Assembly: GCA_009733775.1 (NCBI GenBank)
Contig: WOGZ01000070.1
Span: 62,001-126,000, forward strand
Length of the DNA: 64,000 nt
Source: Alectoria sarmentosa
Lineage: Eukaryota; Ascomycota; Lecanoromycetes; Lecanorales; Parmeliaceae
Direction: 5' to 3'
Below, in pieces: positions 53,069 to 63,376 of the stretch (its first letter is position 1; every line of letters starts with the position of its first letter). The notes below the pieces were generated by a model. The model worked only from the letters and a program-made list of their open reading frames with translations, was not told the origin of the DNA and ran no database searches. The position numbers and the translations under genes were made by a program.

Positions 53069-54422
53069 TCACCGGAAACCACGGCCACGAGGGCGAGGGT
53101 ACATGTTGTCACTATACAGCCGTTGATCGTTTCGAGGCCGACCACCGTCTCGGTCTCGGTCGATGTATGACCTACCTCTGCCGTAGTCACTTGGAACATC
53201 ATAGCGAGCGTCTCGTCTGTCATCTCGTCGCTCATCCCGCCCGCCATCTCTACGATCATCACGTCGATCGTCTCGGCGTTCAGAGCGTGGAACGTCTAGT
53301 CGTGGAGCATCGGAACGCGAGGTGTCAGGATGTGGGACATCCGAGACAGGAGCATCAGAGCGAGGGACGTCCATATCCACGTCCATTACATCCTCTCTTG
53401 CGACAAAGCCATAACTACCATCCTGGAACTCGGGATCTGCTCGTCTTCTATTGCGGTCCGATTGCTCTCTCTGGGTATCATACGAAGGCGCTGGATCATG
53501 GGTGAGGTCGATACGAGGTGCTCTTGGTTCTATGGGTGTCTTGCGAAGAGGAGCGGAGGCAGGGGAAGGTGTGGGCCCTCCTACTTTCATGTATACGTAT
53601 AGGATACGACCATCCGCCTGGATTAATACGTTAGCTCGAATCTTGAAAACCTTTGCTCGTTTTGTAATACCTTCTTGTTGTTGAATGTGGAAATGACGCT
53701 CTCTGCATTGCACTTTTCGGCAAAGACCATCTCGGCCATGACTGTTGGCGTAGAGCTAATGATCCTGCAACTCTGCATCTCACCTCCGCTAGGTATCATA
53801 GCAGACTCGATGTCGGCAGCGGTAGTTCCAGGGGCAAAGTTGCTGCCAACCACCACGTATGGGCCCGCTGTTCCTCGTATGCTTATCTCCTCACCTAGGC
53901 CTTTGACCGCCACGCCGTTACGTGGTGGTTGAGTCACAGCAGTGTTGTAGAGGAGATCATCTTTGGCCTGACGTGCCATAGGATTACCTCTGGGTGGTCG
54001 AGTGATGCGCGGTGCTCTGTCATGGCCCCAGGTACCATCCATACTTGGGCTAGCCTTTGGAGTGGATGATGAGCGCTGAGATGCCTTTGCTAATTGTCAG
54101 CGCCCTGTACCGTCGTGTACAAGAGCCTTGTCGTCCAACATACTTTTGCTACACCAACTCTACTTGCGAGGCTGGGGCCAGCGCCAGACTTGCGGCTGCC
54201 GTTGTTCGGACCATTGCTGCTTCGTCCTCGACCGAATATTTCTTCTGCGAGTCTCTGTTTCTCCCGTCGTCCTTGCCCAAGTATATCATTTGCAAGTTTC
54301 TCCTTTTCTTTACGTTGACGTCCTCGCGGACCGTCAGCACGAGAAAACGAAGCTCAGATTTGTCAGTGCTTACCAGCTTGAATGATTTCGTCAAATGAAA
54401 CGGCGCCTTGGTTTACCGCCAT
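53069..54422 (-). CDS. RRM-domain protein with RGRGFR tail (Pezizomycotina family)
   Basis: Minus-strand exons are 54422-54374, 54322-54144, 54084-53671 and 53617-53069 (396 aa). The start MAVNQGAVSFDEIIQAGRQR leads into a basic helix (KEKEKLANDILGQGRREKQR). LASRVGVAK and a Ser/Pro linker follow. A single RRM-like fold runs from about 165 with PYVVVGSNFAPGTTAADIES, CRIISSTPTVMAEMVFAEK and NNKKADGRILYVYMK. The C-terminus has PEFQDGSYGF, a run of Arg/Asp repeats (RRDDRRDDRRDGGRDERR), and the ending YSDNMYPRPRGRGFR. I know this layout as a conserved but little-studied family of probably nuclear RNA-binding proteins. The RD-rich run is coded by a short imperfect repeat at about 53190-53300. Three introns of 51-59 nt fit well. 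Confidence 0.82.
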
Positions 54423-55090
54423 GACTGCTTTCACCTAGAGTCGGCTGTAAGTTAATTGCGAGATTTGTGCATCTTAGAAGACCCCTTCGTCGTCACGAGT
54501 GCTCCGTAAGAATCGTTGTGAACAAAGTATATGACTGCAAAAAAGCATGAAGTTTGGGTTCCATACGGAGGTAGGCACCGAAAGTCCTGGACAGCGCTAG
54601 TTACAGCCCTAGCCCTACCTCCGGAAGACGACCCCGAAGCGAGGGACCCCTATACGTATCTGATCGCCTACGTTCAATCTGGAGACCTCTTTTGAGAGCT
54701 CGTATATACACCGGGGCTCAAGCTGATCAGGTATATTTCCGAAGCATCTCCAGGCGCAGTGTCCGGGCATCCCTTCGGGTCAGACGCCATCCGAGATCTT
54801 GGCGTAGAAGTCTTGGCGTCTAGGACTTGGATGCCTCCGTAAACGGAAGGAATATTCGTATCACGCCTATTTTAGCGCGTGTTTACATTACCCCTGTACC
54901 TTATTTCCTAAAGTGAACCTCACTTTCTCTTGGGTTCAACTCATTCAATCAATTTATTGGCTTCTTTTTGCATTGTTCGGCGGCAATTGGTGCCTTGGTT
55001 TCTATTCTTCTTGAATTTTTGGTCAGGTCTCACATTCAATTCGTCTCTCCACACGTTCAATCTCCATCGGCGTACTTGAAAATCAACGCC
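54423..55090. other. Divergent region with dispersed repeat B copy 2
   Basis: 668 bases between two divergently transcribed genes. The segment 54560-54840 is more GC-rich than its surroundings, and its end (54789-54841) matches 5582-5639. This could be a decayed repetitive element of some 300 bp of which only the end is shared in the window. Confidence 0.55.
54789..54841. repeat. Dispersed repeat B, copy 2
   Basis: Matches 5582-5639 from ATCCGAGATCTTGGCG to CCTCCGTA in the same orientation, with a few substitutions and a small deletion. The two copies share the internal doubled word TCTTGGCG. Confidence 0.72.
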
Positions 55091-58000
55091 ATGGCTTCTA
55101 TTCGCAAGAAACTGAGTATGGCCTTAGGTTTCAATGGCGAAGCATCGCCCTCCCTTAGTAAAGCCAACAGCATGGACATGAGCAGAGGCTCTATTGACTC
55201 CGGCTACCACAGCATGATCGCTAAGCCTAAACGTGGAGGTCAAGGCGGTCTCAGTGAAACAGCAACCTTCATAGAATCGGGCATGGAAAGCTCTCCGGAA
55301 CGTTCTCCAAGAAAGCTCCACAAAGCCATCTCATCGACTTTCTCAGGAGCAATGCAGGCCTTTTCTAACACCGTCCGCTCTACAACCTCGTACATTTATC
55401 CAACCGCTGGCGAGCCCGAGCTGCCATCAAATGAATGGGCTGAATGTGAGACACCAAAGAAGCAGAGCCACCGATCCTCGATCATGTCTTCCATTCGAAG
55501 CCGGAAGCAACGATTCACTCCACGATCACGAGATGACAAAAACGAGTCTCCTGAACTGCCAAAATCACCCGTGCCAGTGACACGGGAGAAGGCACCTGCG
55601 CTTGACGTGGAAATTCCAAATCCGTTTTTCAGCTACGAGTCCTTGGGGGAGTCCTCAACATCCAGAGGATTACAATTGCTCGCTGGTGTAAAACTACCCG
55701 CTGCAGCAAAGAATCTGTGGCCAGGTCCTACCAGAATGACTGTCGACCAAGCCTCGGGTAATGACAGACGCGGAACCCTAGATCCTGCATCCTCGATGTT
55801 AGATGATCCATACATCGAACGAGGAGATAGGCTTCAGCACGGTCTTTCCTTTGTCACCTCAGTAGCAGAGTTCGCCTTGGAGTCTCCATCTCCAGACACC
55901 AAGAAGCTTCACCTAAGTGACGACAAAGGGTACCCTCCAGAAGTGGAAAGCAATGCCGATGTTTCTGAGTCTGATGGACTGGCCCCAGCCTGTCTGAAAT
56001 ACGTAGCACCTGGGTCGCCGGAGGCTAGAACCAGGTCACCTTGCCGCCATAAAGATCATGCAGCGCCTCACGTCCACAATACGTCGTCTGCATCTCCATG
56101 CCAGAGGACGATCCCATCTCGGACGTCTTCTCCAGTGCCATCGGGATCAAAGCCTTCCAAGTCGGAGACTTTAGACGGCGCTGCCGAAAAGACAGCATCT
56201 CGGCATTCCCTCAGTCGGACATCCAGCCATCACTCTGCCAGTCTCGAAGACGGTCTCAATGCTCTGTTTCCTTCAGACGAGGATACAATGACGTCGAAAT
56301 CCAGATCACTTTACAAGCGGATGCCGTCTGATGTCTATGACGCTGACGCAGAGTCGTTGGAGTCGAGCATGGGCTCTCGAGCTGCGTGGGAGCGTCACCG
56401 AGCAGATCGCGAGAGAAGATATATAGAGATCATCGATATGGCCCCGAACACCGAGTCTGATGAGGAAGTGGGACCCGAGTTGGAGTTGAAGAGATCCCCC
56501 TCAAAGAAGCCAGTGCACTACGCAGAGGAATTGGTCCTAGGTACGATCAACATTGAAGGGTCCAAAACCACACCAAGATATCCGACCGGAGATCTACGCT
56601 ACGCTGTTGAGGCTATCGAGAGGTCTGCTTTCCCTGTTGGCGATTTGGCCTATGCTGTGGAGGCAATCGAAAGGCCATCTGTTACGACATTCGATCCTCT
56701 AGAGACGGTGTTCCAACAACGACCCATGTTACGTCTGATTGACATGATCGACGAGCAAGGCAGCTTACGAGTCCCTGACCCTCAGAACTTGTCACCGTCG
56801 CGGTTGGACGTTCCTTCGTCATCACCTGCGGACTTGTCTCCCTCAAAAGTGGAGCTCCCTTTGTCTCCAGAGCCTTCTTCGGTTGAGATTCCAGCAGCTC
56901 CCAAGTACACGATGATGACGATGAAACTTACAGACGAAGAGGTCATGGCTTTTGGAACAGGCGATCTTGACGACCAGAGCATTGACCGGTTCTCTTGCAA
57001 GTCAACCGATGGTTCTGCCCATTCCTCGCCCGAGCAACAGCCTCGTGTAGCACCAGAAGATGCCTCTGGAACAGGCCTCAATGGTGGTGGTCTCCTAGTT
57101 CCGACGTACTTGTCACGTTCCACGATGACAGCACCGTTAGAAGAATATGCTTACGAAGCTGGCCTTGAAGCTGCAGGGATTTCTATGCCCACTAATCCTT
57201 CGACTATGGCACATGCAAGGCCTGCGATGAACAATAATTACGAGGGCGAACTCAAAGCCACCTCCGTTTTCAATCCGATCTTCGAGGGGACCAGCCATAG
57301 TACGTACCCCAGACAGCTAGAAACCGTGTCTGCACTGTCAAAACCACAATCGCGAAATGGTACTCCGTTCGAGCACAGCAGGAAGGTTTCAGCCTCCAGC
57401 GACGATACAGACGATAGCTGTGCGATCACGAGGCATGGCCCATTATGCAATGCTCCGCCACCATTCCCAAGTCTCCATGTCCGATCAGAGCCTGCACGTC
57501 ACATTCCATGTGCCATTGATGGATCAGCGACCCATGGAGACGAGCAAATACGCATTACCGGACCAGCAAATGGTGTCGTCAACCCTTCGCTACCGTCACC
57601 TATTGATGATCCTGGAGACAAACCCGACGAGGCTGGATCTAAGCTTTCCCCTTCCAAGACCTTGGAGGGTCTAATGTCGCCCAACAACTACGCTCAGGTG
57701 ACGTGGCGAGAGCGGCATGACCTTCAAAGTTCGTCGCCAGGTAGCACGAGTAACATGCAGTCTCCATGCGACAGCAACACTCCGCAGGAAACGTTCAATG
57801 CGGCCAAATTGCCAAGCTTTGTCTCGCCTTCTCTTGCCGCTTCCAAAAAGGCTCGTCGTAAACAAAAGAAGAGTTCCAGTGGTACGGGGACCGTGCCGTT
57901 TGCGGAACTTACACTGAGTCCCAGAAACATCATGTTAGAGCCGGACTTCAGCCCCACTAAGCGTGAAATGAACTGGACAGGCGCCCTTGATAAATCACAG

Positions 58001-58783
58001 ACGGCACTCAGCGAAAGCGCTAGGATTTTAGAAGGCAGTGTTCAGAAGCCTAGCCCTAATCGCCAGCTCGGCAGGAAGAATCGACGTGGCAGAGACCAGA
58101 CATCGCTCAAAGAGTTCACAAAGCTTGTTGGAGATAGTGTTAGGTGGTTGGATCCTAGCTCAAAGTCCAAGTCGAGCAGACAGACCCTCGGCGGTAAGGG
58201 ACAAGGAGCTGCAGCATTGTCCGCGACGTCCAGCCCTCCGCGAATGAAGATCATTCAAGACAGAGATAAATCGGTATCTGATGAAACACATGAGGATGCA
58301 GGAAACGCTGAGGACTCAAAACCACGCCTTCGGCCTGAATTTAGCATTAAGCATTTTGATTCAATGAGTCACGATCCTCCCTTAGATGCCAATCAAACAT
58401 TAGGCAGTACCTCGTATGCCGGTTACGAGTTGGACAGCGTTGTCCAGACAAGTCCTTCGATTTATTGCCGCCACGAACGAGGCGACGACCTTCAGCAGGA
58501 CAGTGACAAGAAAGCGGCGCAGTTCGCCAGCGACGATGAGACTATTGGCAAGGACAGTGAATCTGACAAGGATGCTTCACGCGCTTCAGGTCAGAAGAAG
58601 AACGACAAATCGCTTCTGAAGGCAGAGAAGAAGTTTGCTGCGATGCAAAGGGAGCTGGAACGAAAGTCGGACCGCGCCTGCAGTCGGCTCGTTGGTAAGT
58701 TGAAGAGTGGGGCTCTTGGGGGTGATCATGTTCGCGAGGGCGAACCAGCTCACAAAGAGGGAAGACCTCCCTGGCGACCATAA
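55091..58783 (+). CDS. Large disordered protein of unknown function
   Basis: A single 1230-aa frame from the ATG at 55091 (MASIRKKLSMALGFNG). The frame is open for another 41 codons upstream, but without an ATG. Composition is Ser/Pro/Glu/Lys-rich with no visible globular domain. Two near-repeats read YPTGDLRYAVEAIER and FPVGDLAYAVEAIER at about 498-530. A basic patch (KKARRKQKKSSSG) at about 915-930 could be a nuclear-localisation signal. The C-terminus has a helical charged segment (LLKAEKKFAAMQRELERKSD). The intact long frame shows it is coding, but I cannot name the family. The C-terminal end may be an exon read into an intron. Confidence 0.75.
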   Translation: MASIRKKLSMALGFNGEASPSLSKANSMDMSRGSIDSGYHSMIAKPKRGGQGGLSETATFIESGMESSPERSPRKLHKAISSTFSGAMQAFSNTVRSTTSYIYPTAGEPELPSNEWAECETPKKQSHRSSIMSSIRSRKQRFTPRSRDDKNESPELPKSPVPVTREKAPALDVEIPNPFFSYESLGESSTSRGLQLLAGVKLPAAAKNLWPGPTRMTVDQASGNDRRGTLDPASSMLDDPYIERGDRLQHGLSFVTSVAEFALESPSPDTKKLHLSDDKGYPPEVESNADVSESDGLAPACLKYVAPGSPEARTRSPCRHKDHAAPHVHNTSSASPCQRTIPSRTSSPVPSGSKPSKSETLDGAAEKTASRHSLSRTSSHHSASLEDGLNALFPSDEDTMTSKSRSLYKRMPSDVYDADAESLESSMGSRAAWERHRADRERRYIEIIDMAPNTESDEEVGPELELKRSPSKKPVHYAEELVLGTINIEGSKTTPRYPTGDLRYAVEAIERSAFPVGDLAYAVEAIERPSVTTFDPLETVFQQRPMLRLIDMIDEQGSLRVPDPQNLSPSRLDVPSSSPADLSPSKVELPLSPEPSSVEIPAAPKYTMMTMKLTDEEVMAFGTGDLDDQSIDRFSCKSTDGSAHSSPEQQPRVAPEDASGTGLNGGGLLVPTYLSRSTMTAPLEEYAYEAGLEAAGISMPTNPSTMAHARPAMNNNYEGELKATSVFNPIFEGTSHSTYPRQLETVSALSKPQSRNGTPFEHSRKVSASSDDTDDSCAITRHGPLCNAPPPFPSLHVRSEPARHIPCAIDGSATHGDEQIRITGPANGVVNPSLPSPIDDPGDKPDEAGSKLSPSKTLEGLMSPNNYAQVTWRERHDLQSSSPGSTSNMQSPCDSNTPQETFNAAKLPSFVSPSLAASKKARRKQKKSSSGTGTVPFAELTLSPRNIMLEPDFSPTKREMNWTGALDKSQTALSESARILEGSVQKPSPNRQLGRKNRRGRDQTSLKEFTKLVGDSVRWLDPSSKSKSSRQTLGGKGQGAAALSATSSPPRMKIIQDRDKSVSDETHEDAGNAEDSKPRLRPEFSIKHFDSMSHDPPLDANQTLGSTSYAGYELDSVVQTSPSIYCRHERGDDLQQDSDKKAAQFASDDETIGKDSESDKDASRASGQKKNDKSLLKAEKKFAAMQRELERKSDRACSRLVGKLKSGALGGDHVREGEPAHKEGRPPWRP

Positions 58784-60510
58784 TCAAGACTCATGAAACA
58801 CGGGAAATCGAGGCGTTCAATAACGGCCGTGGCTTACACACTAGTCTGGCATCATTTGGGCTCCAAACGACCCTGTTTCTTTGTTCTTGATCGTTTGGGG
58901 ATGAATTGTTATAGCATGGCGAATTAATTTCACGACTGTACGATTAGAAGGCAGCGTTACGATGGATGATAGGTTTGTTTTGTTCACTTGAGGCTAGCAC
59001 TGCATGGAATAGGAAATACGGATCACACAGCAATGAGCAGCATAGATAGCCCTGGGATAGAACAGGATGGCATGGGACAAGGTAGTAAAGTGTTTCGTGG
59101 CATAGGGCGAGAGGGATTGGGATAGATTCTCGAATTATCAGATATCGCTAGCACGGTCACAATGAACTCGCACAGTAATGGTGATGGTAGCATGGTGGCT
59201 GCAATGCCAGGTCCTTTGAAGCTTTGATTTGGCAAGAAGTACTGCAGATGACCATTTTATCGAAGAATCCGTAAGAATGTTATCTTTGCACTGCATTATC
59301 GGTCTCAATTCTAAAATGACGCCACTTTTTCCAGATGCTCCAATGTATGAGGCAGTGATCGGGTTGATATCCCGGCTTTGGCTGTATATCTCATGGGTTG
59401 TATATTTCAGAGATCTCGGATTTTGCTCCTACAAATGCCTCCACCTTGTGGGCGCCAGATTCGTAACGATGGCCAGTTTTTCACCTCGAGACCGGTTTAC
59501 GAGGGTGGAGAAGTACCAATCCCATCGTCTATCAGAATCGCGAATGCCCATGTGGGTTTGGAAACAATTGGAATGCCAGACCCGCGAGAAAGTCGCTAAA
59601 ATGGCGAGGCTTGAGCCTCAAAACTACAATCTGGATACGAGAAGTGTTTTGGGTCTAACTGTCATTCGCTTGATGATGTGTAGAATACAACCCGTACGCA
59701 GATTATGACGAACACTTGTTCTTGGTGGAGATGTGAGCGACGTGAATATGGCTCGTACGGTTCCCCAAAAGGTCGTTCCGCCCCACATGGATTACATACC
59801 TAGGAATCCAATGGGGCTTGAATTGCATCAGTTATAACTAGCTTTGGTGTCAAATTTTCCCCTGTGTTTTTTCACCTCGCCAAGTAGAGGTGCCAAAATT
59901 ACGACTGATAGTCAAAGCAGTATGAAAGCTGATTATATCACTCTATTGACATAACAAGCACTGACGAGGAGCCATCTCACTGTTGGACGCTGACCTGGTA
60001 GTAGTCTTGATGTTGAAGGGCAAGTGATTTCGGGCCAATGCGCAAATACAGTGTGAGGATGGGAGGGTTTTAGCGCCTCATGTTGCCAGGATTTTTAACA
60101 GCCTTTCTCGAGCTAGTGTATGGTAAACTTGGCGGAAGAAATACTCGACAGCAATCTCCAAACGTTGTTGGAGTCATTGGGGTACCTAAGTATTGTTCTC
60201 AATACTGTCTGCTGCTGCCGAACTCTTCTTCCAGTTGCCTGGGCCCTGCCTCTTTGGCTCTTGATCCTCAGGTCACAAAAGGTAGTCAGTCCTGCCTGGG
60301 TTAGCATCCCACTCCCGCAGTTTAGCGTTAATTACATAGACACTGTAATTTATTTCCCCAGATAATACTCGATTACAACAAAGCGTTTCTAGGTAAGCCT
60401 CAACTACTCTCGGCCTACCATTTGTGATCCCCTGCAACCCTGTTGGCTAAGATAGGCATCGTTGGCACCAGCATCTTCCATCCTACCGTGTCACGACATC
60501 TACAGCGACA
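58784..60510. other. Intergenic region upstream of MED27
   Basis: 1.7 kb, tandem orientation. The 159-codon frame at 59229-59708 (+) has no recognisable character. The Med27 leader shows a pyrimidine/CATC-rich stretch just before the ATG at 60511. No repeat was seen. Confidence 0.45.
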
Positions 60511-61532
60511 ATGGCTACCGACGAACAAAATTTCCATCAGGTTCCCCCGCTTGAAATGGAGCTGGACGAAGCCAGTATCATGTCCTCCCTCGCCCGCCTC
60601 CAGGAGATGCATATTTCGGTATGGTACTACCTACCGTCCAAGAAGATATTTAGCACGCATTACTAACTGCATGTCCTGCAGCTTCGTAATCTTCGTGAAA
60701 CAATCCCCAAAGTTATGGATTCCGTCCTAGTCGACCCAGCCTCTCCGGACCAGCTACACTCCAACTTCTCACAAGCCGCGAACGGTGCCGCCCAAGCCAT
60801 TAAGAATTTCACACTACTGGTGGAAGATAGCAGGACTAAAGAGGTGATGGACAAGGCCAAAGAGAGTAGGGCGAAAACGGGGGAAGGCATCACAGGGTGG
60901 AAGGTCACAGAACATGAGGATTGGCTCAATCTCAAGCAGGCGGATGGCAATGACGATGTCGATAAAGACGAAGAGGGTACAGCTGAGGCTGGTGACGGTC
61001 CCAGTGCGGAAAACGTGAACACGATGCTGGACAAGCTTCGATCATCTCACGCAGGCATTGAGGTATCGTTAGACGAAGACTCGCGGACGGTGACTGTAAG
61101 TTATCCGCATAGCTTTGCAAGGGTGACGCTAAGACGTGCAAGCTCCATCTACCTCCGCCAGCTCAAATTAATTTCCAAATTCAGCTCGATACCACCTCTG
61201 GAGGCCATAACAGTTACAGTGTTGACAGCAAAGACAACTCAAAACTTCACAGGGTGGTTCTTGAGGAAATTAGAGCACGGCCTAGACCAAACCATTTGGC
61301 TTATCTCCTCGTACGTCTGAAGCTAGCGTCTACCTATCTATGCAATGCTAACCAGATTTTCAAGGAAATGATGGCTTCATACATAGACATCAAATCGAAG
61401 CCCTGTGTGAAGTGCTCTCGGCTTCTCGACCGCAATGCTCAGTTCCCTGTCGTCAGATCAAGAAAAAGGACCAAGCAACCTGATGGCCGTTTTGAAAGCC
61501 AATGGCTGGCCTTGCACACAGCATGCACCTGA
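60511..61532 (+). CDS. MED27: Mediator complex subunit Med27
   Basis: A tail-module subunit of Mediator, which links activators to RNA polymerase II. Exons are 60511-60618, 60682-61095, 61185-61310 and 61356-61532 (274 aa), all joins in phase. The N-terminal half is helical (MELDEASIMSSLARLQEMH, then LRNLRETIPKVMDSVLVDPA). An acidic stretch (DDVDKDEEG) comes at about 130. The C-terminus has the conserved Cys/His signature of this family, KPCVKCSRLLD...FPVV...WLALHTACT, likely metal-binding. The call rests mainly on this C-terminal signature plus the LRNLRETIPK/N-terminal pattern of Pezizomycotina members. It converges with the next gene at a distance of only 41 bp. Confidence 0.78.
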
Positions 61533-61573
61533 GCTTGCTCATTGGATACGCTGTCAGGGGGGTGCCCATAGTC

Positions 61574-62095
61574 TCAGCGGCCAGGAGGATCCAATCTTCC
61601 GTTCGCGCTTCGTACCCAGACTGGACAATGGGGTTTGGTGCGTGACCATTCAACACCACTCCAGACATTATCATTAGGCCTGCGGTATCTCCGAGTCGCG
61701 AAGTCGTACTTCGTGTCAGGATCTCTGCGTTGAAAATCGTACACACCAACGAACTCTTCATCCTGCCGAAAAGGTTTGCCACTATCGTCCCAGCGAATGT
61801 TATCGCTGTCAGGATGCTGGTGCCCCCTCGTTTTCCAGTTACTCCAGATAGGTCGCTCAGGCTGACGAGTGTTCTGTTCTGCGATGAAGATGTCGGGGCC
61901 TTTGTTGGTGAAGATGTCTTTCCATCTACCCCAGATACCTCGATGCTTATCGTTTGGCCATACGAATTGCCATCTATTGTCTTGTCTCCAGGAGCTGTTT
62001 GGCCGTTTCGGGGGTCGACTGGGACTCCATGGTAGGTCCTGGTATGACGAATCGCTGGAATTTGTTCGGAAGTGGCGGCGTCTATTGTACTCCAT
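61574..62095 (-). CDS. Arg/Asp/Trp-rich hypothetical protein (173 aa)
   Basis: An intronless frame from the ATG at 62095. Composition is remarkable: Trp in WRQDNRW, IWGRWKD, IWSNW and SGVEWSR, with many Arg, Asp, Asn and Pro, and almost no aliphatic hydrophobics. Motif-like pieces are RWQFVWPNDKHRGIWGRWKD, FVGVYDFQRRDPDTKYDFAT and RYRRPNDNVWSGVEW. There is no signal peptide or membrane segment. The function is unknown. An overlapping 219-codon frame on the same strand (61453-62112) is less protein-like and overlaps the Med27 coding end, so I prefer this one. Confidence 0.6.
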   Translation of the reverse strand: MEYNRRRHFRTNSSDSSYQDLPWSPSRPPKRPNSSWRQDNRWQFVWPNDKHRGIWGRWKDIFTNKGPDIFIAEQNTRQPERPIWSNWKTRGHQHPDSDNIRWDDSGKPFRQDEEFVGVYDFQRRDPDTKYDFATRRYRRPNDNVWSGVEWSRTKPHCPVWVRSANGRLDPPGR

Positions 62096-62974
62096 GCTTT
62101 ATGGGGAGACAAAGTAGAATGTCTGAAGCGCGAGGTTGGCAGATGCGATGGTCTTAAATATACCCAAACACGGCTTTACTCAACAGTCTGCCCTTCTGAT
62201 GTTTGGACATATTCAGGACAAACGTTCAAGTCATGCAGCTTGTGTACCTGGGCTCACGCGCACAGTTGGGCAACGCTTTCTCGCAAATTATCGAGGTTTG
62301 CCCGAATCACGAAAACAAGGCTCGGGTGGGTGTCGGAGAAGTGATTTGAGGCAACCACTTTTTGCTGTGTTGTCAATCGTCACTTTGTCGGGAGCAACGC
62401 CCGGCAAAACTGATCCTTTCGTCCATTGCTCCCTGTAGGTTGGAAGATCTAACATCGATGAGACCTTCCAAGGTCGAGAGTAAATCTCACAAGTGGTTCA
62501 ATGCTCAAACAGAATGTCCTCCTTGACCTCAATGTGCGCGCGATTTCCCATTGGTGCTGAATGGGCTCTGAAAGTTTCGATTACATTGCTTCTATGAGGA
62601 AAAATGCGCTCTAAATCAGTCACAACTAAAATCGACGAAAGTACGAGACACTCCCACCAGTGCGCCAGCAACAGGCTCTCTCTTCGGATACTTTGATGAC
62701 AAAGTCTTTGTTTGACCACCCCACCCACCAGACCCTCAATTCTGATAATTCCACCTCACTATCGTGTCGAATCCCTCACTTCTTCATTGCCCATCCGCAT
62801 TCACTGCAATCATCCTACAAGAATATCGGTAAGCTATAGGTTTCAATTCATCTCATTGAGCACCACATCACATCCCAAAGCTAACACGTGTCTACCCTAG
62901 CTCATTGCAGAAGCTCATCAAGGTCACATATCACCAACCCCATCACCCTGATCCGTCCGTCCAAGGCCTTGATT
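62096..62974. other. Divergent intergenic region
   Basis: 879 bases between two divergent hypothetical genes. The stretch 62700-62960 has CCACC/CATC-rich leader character typical of a fungal 5' UTR. Nothing else was recognised. Confidence 0.45.
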
Positions 62975-63376
62975 ATGGCTCACGCTCAGAACCCATGGGG
63001 CACACCCTCCAATGCCATGACCTCCGACGCAGAAGCATACCGGCAAGCTCAATACTATGGTCGTGCTCTCATCAAAGTGCGCATCGAGCAAGCGGAGATG
63101 CGGATCGGAGAGGGAAGACTTATGCGAGCCTTGATTGAGGAACCATTTACGGGATCGTTCAAGTGGAGAGTGTGGGAACAAGAAAACTCGTTGGAAGCGG
63201 ATGATGAAGGGTTTACGCAGAAGCTTTTGTGGTCAGTGCGACACCTTGTTGCTTTCCGAGTGGGCGATTGAACTGATGTATTTAGGTGGCATGCCAGAGT
63301 GGTCACGGGGCACTTTCTTCCGCCAGAGATCACCAAGATGATTCTCGGCGCCATGTATCCTCAGTCGGATTCTTGA
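62975..63376 (+). CDS. Small hypothetical protein (115 aa)
   Basis: Two exons, 62975-63231 and 63286-63376, joined by a 54-nt intron (TTG TG|G TGG). The product begins MAHAQNPWGTPSNAMTSDAE and is mostly helical and charged (YGRALIKVRIEQAEMRIGEG, then RLMRALIEE). It ends HFLPPEITKMILGAMYPQSD, a segment that often contacts partners in small fungal proteins. There are no cysteines and no signal peptide. I do not recognise a family, but the in-phase intron and the even codon use make it likely real. Confidence 0.6.

Noticed and set aside
59229..59708. 159-codon plus-strand frame
   Set aside because: Composition looks random (scattered Trp, Cys and Met with no pattern) and no family is recognised.
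61453..62112. 219-codon minus-strand frame overlapping the 173-aa frame and the MED27 end
   Set aside because: Overlaps MED27 coding sequence in antisense and has less protein-like composition than the alternative frame.
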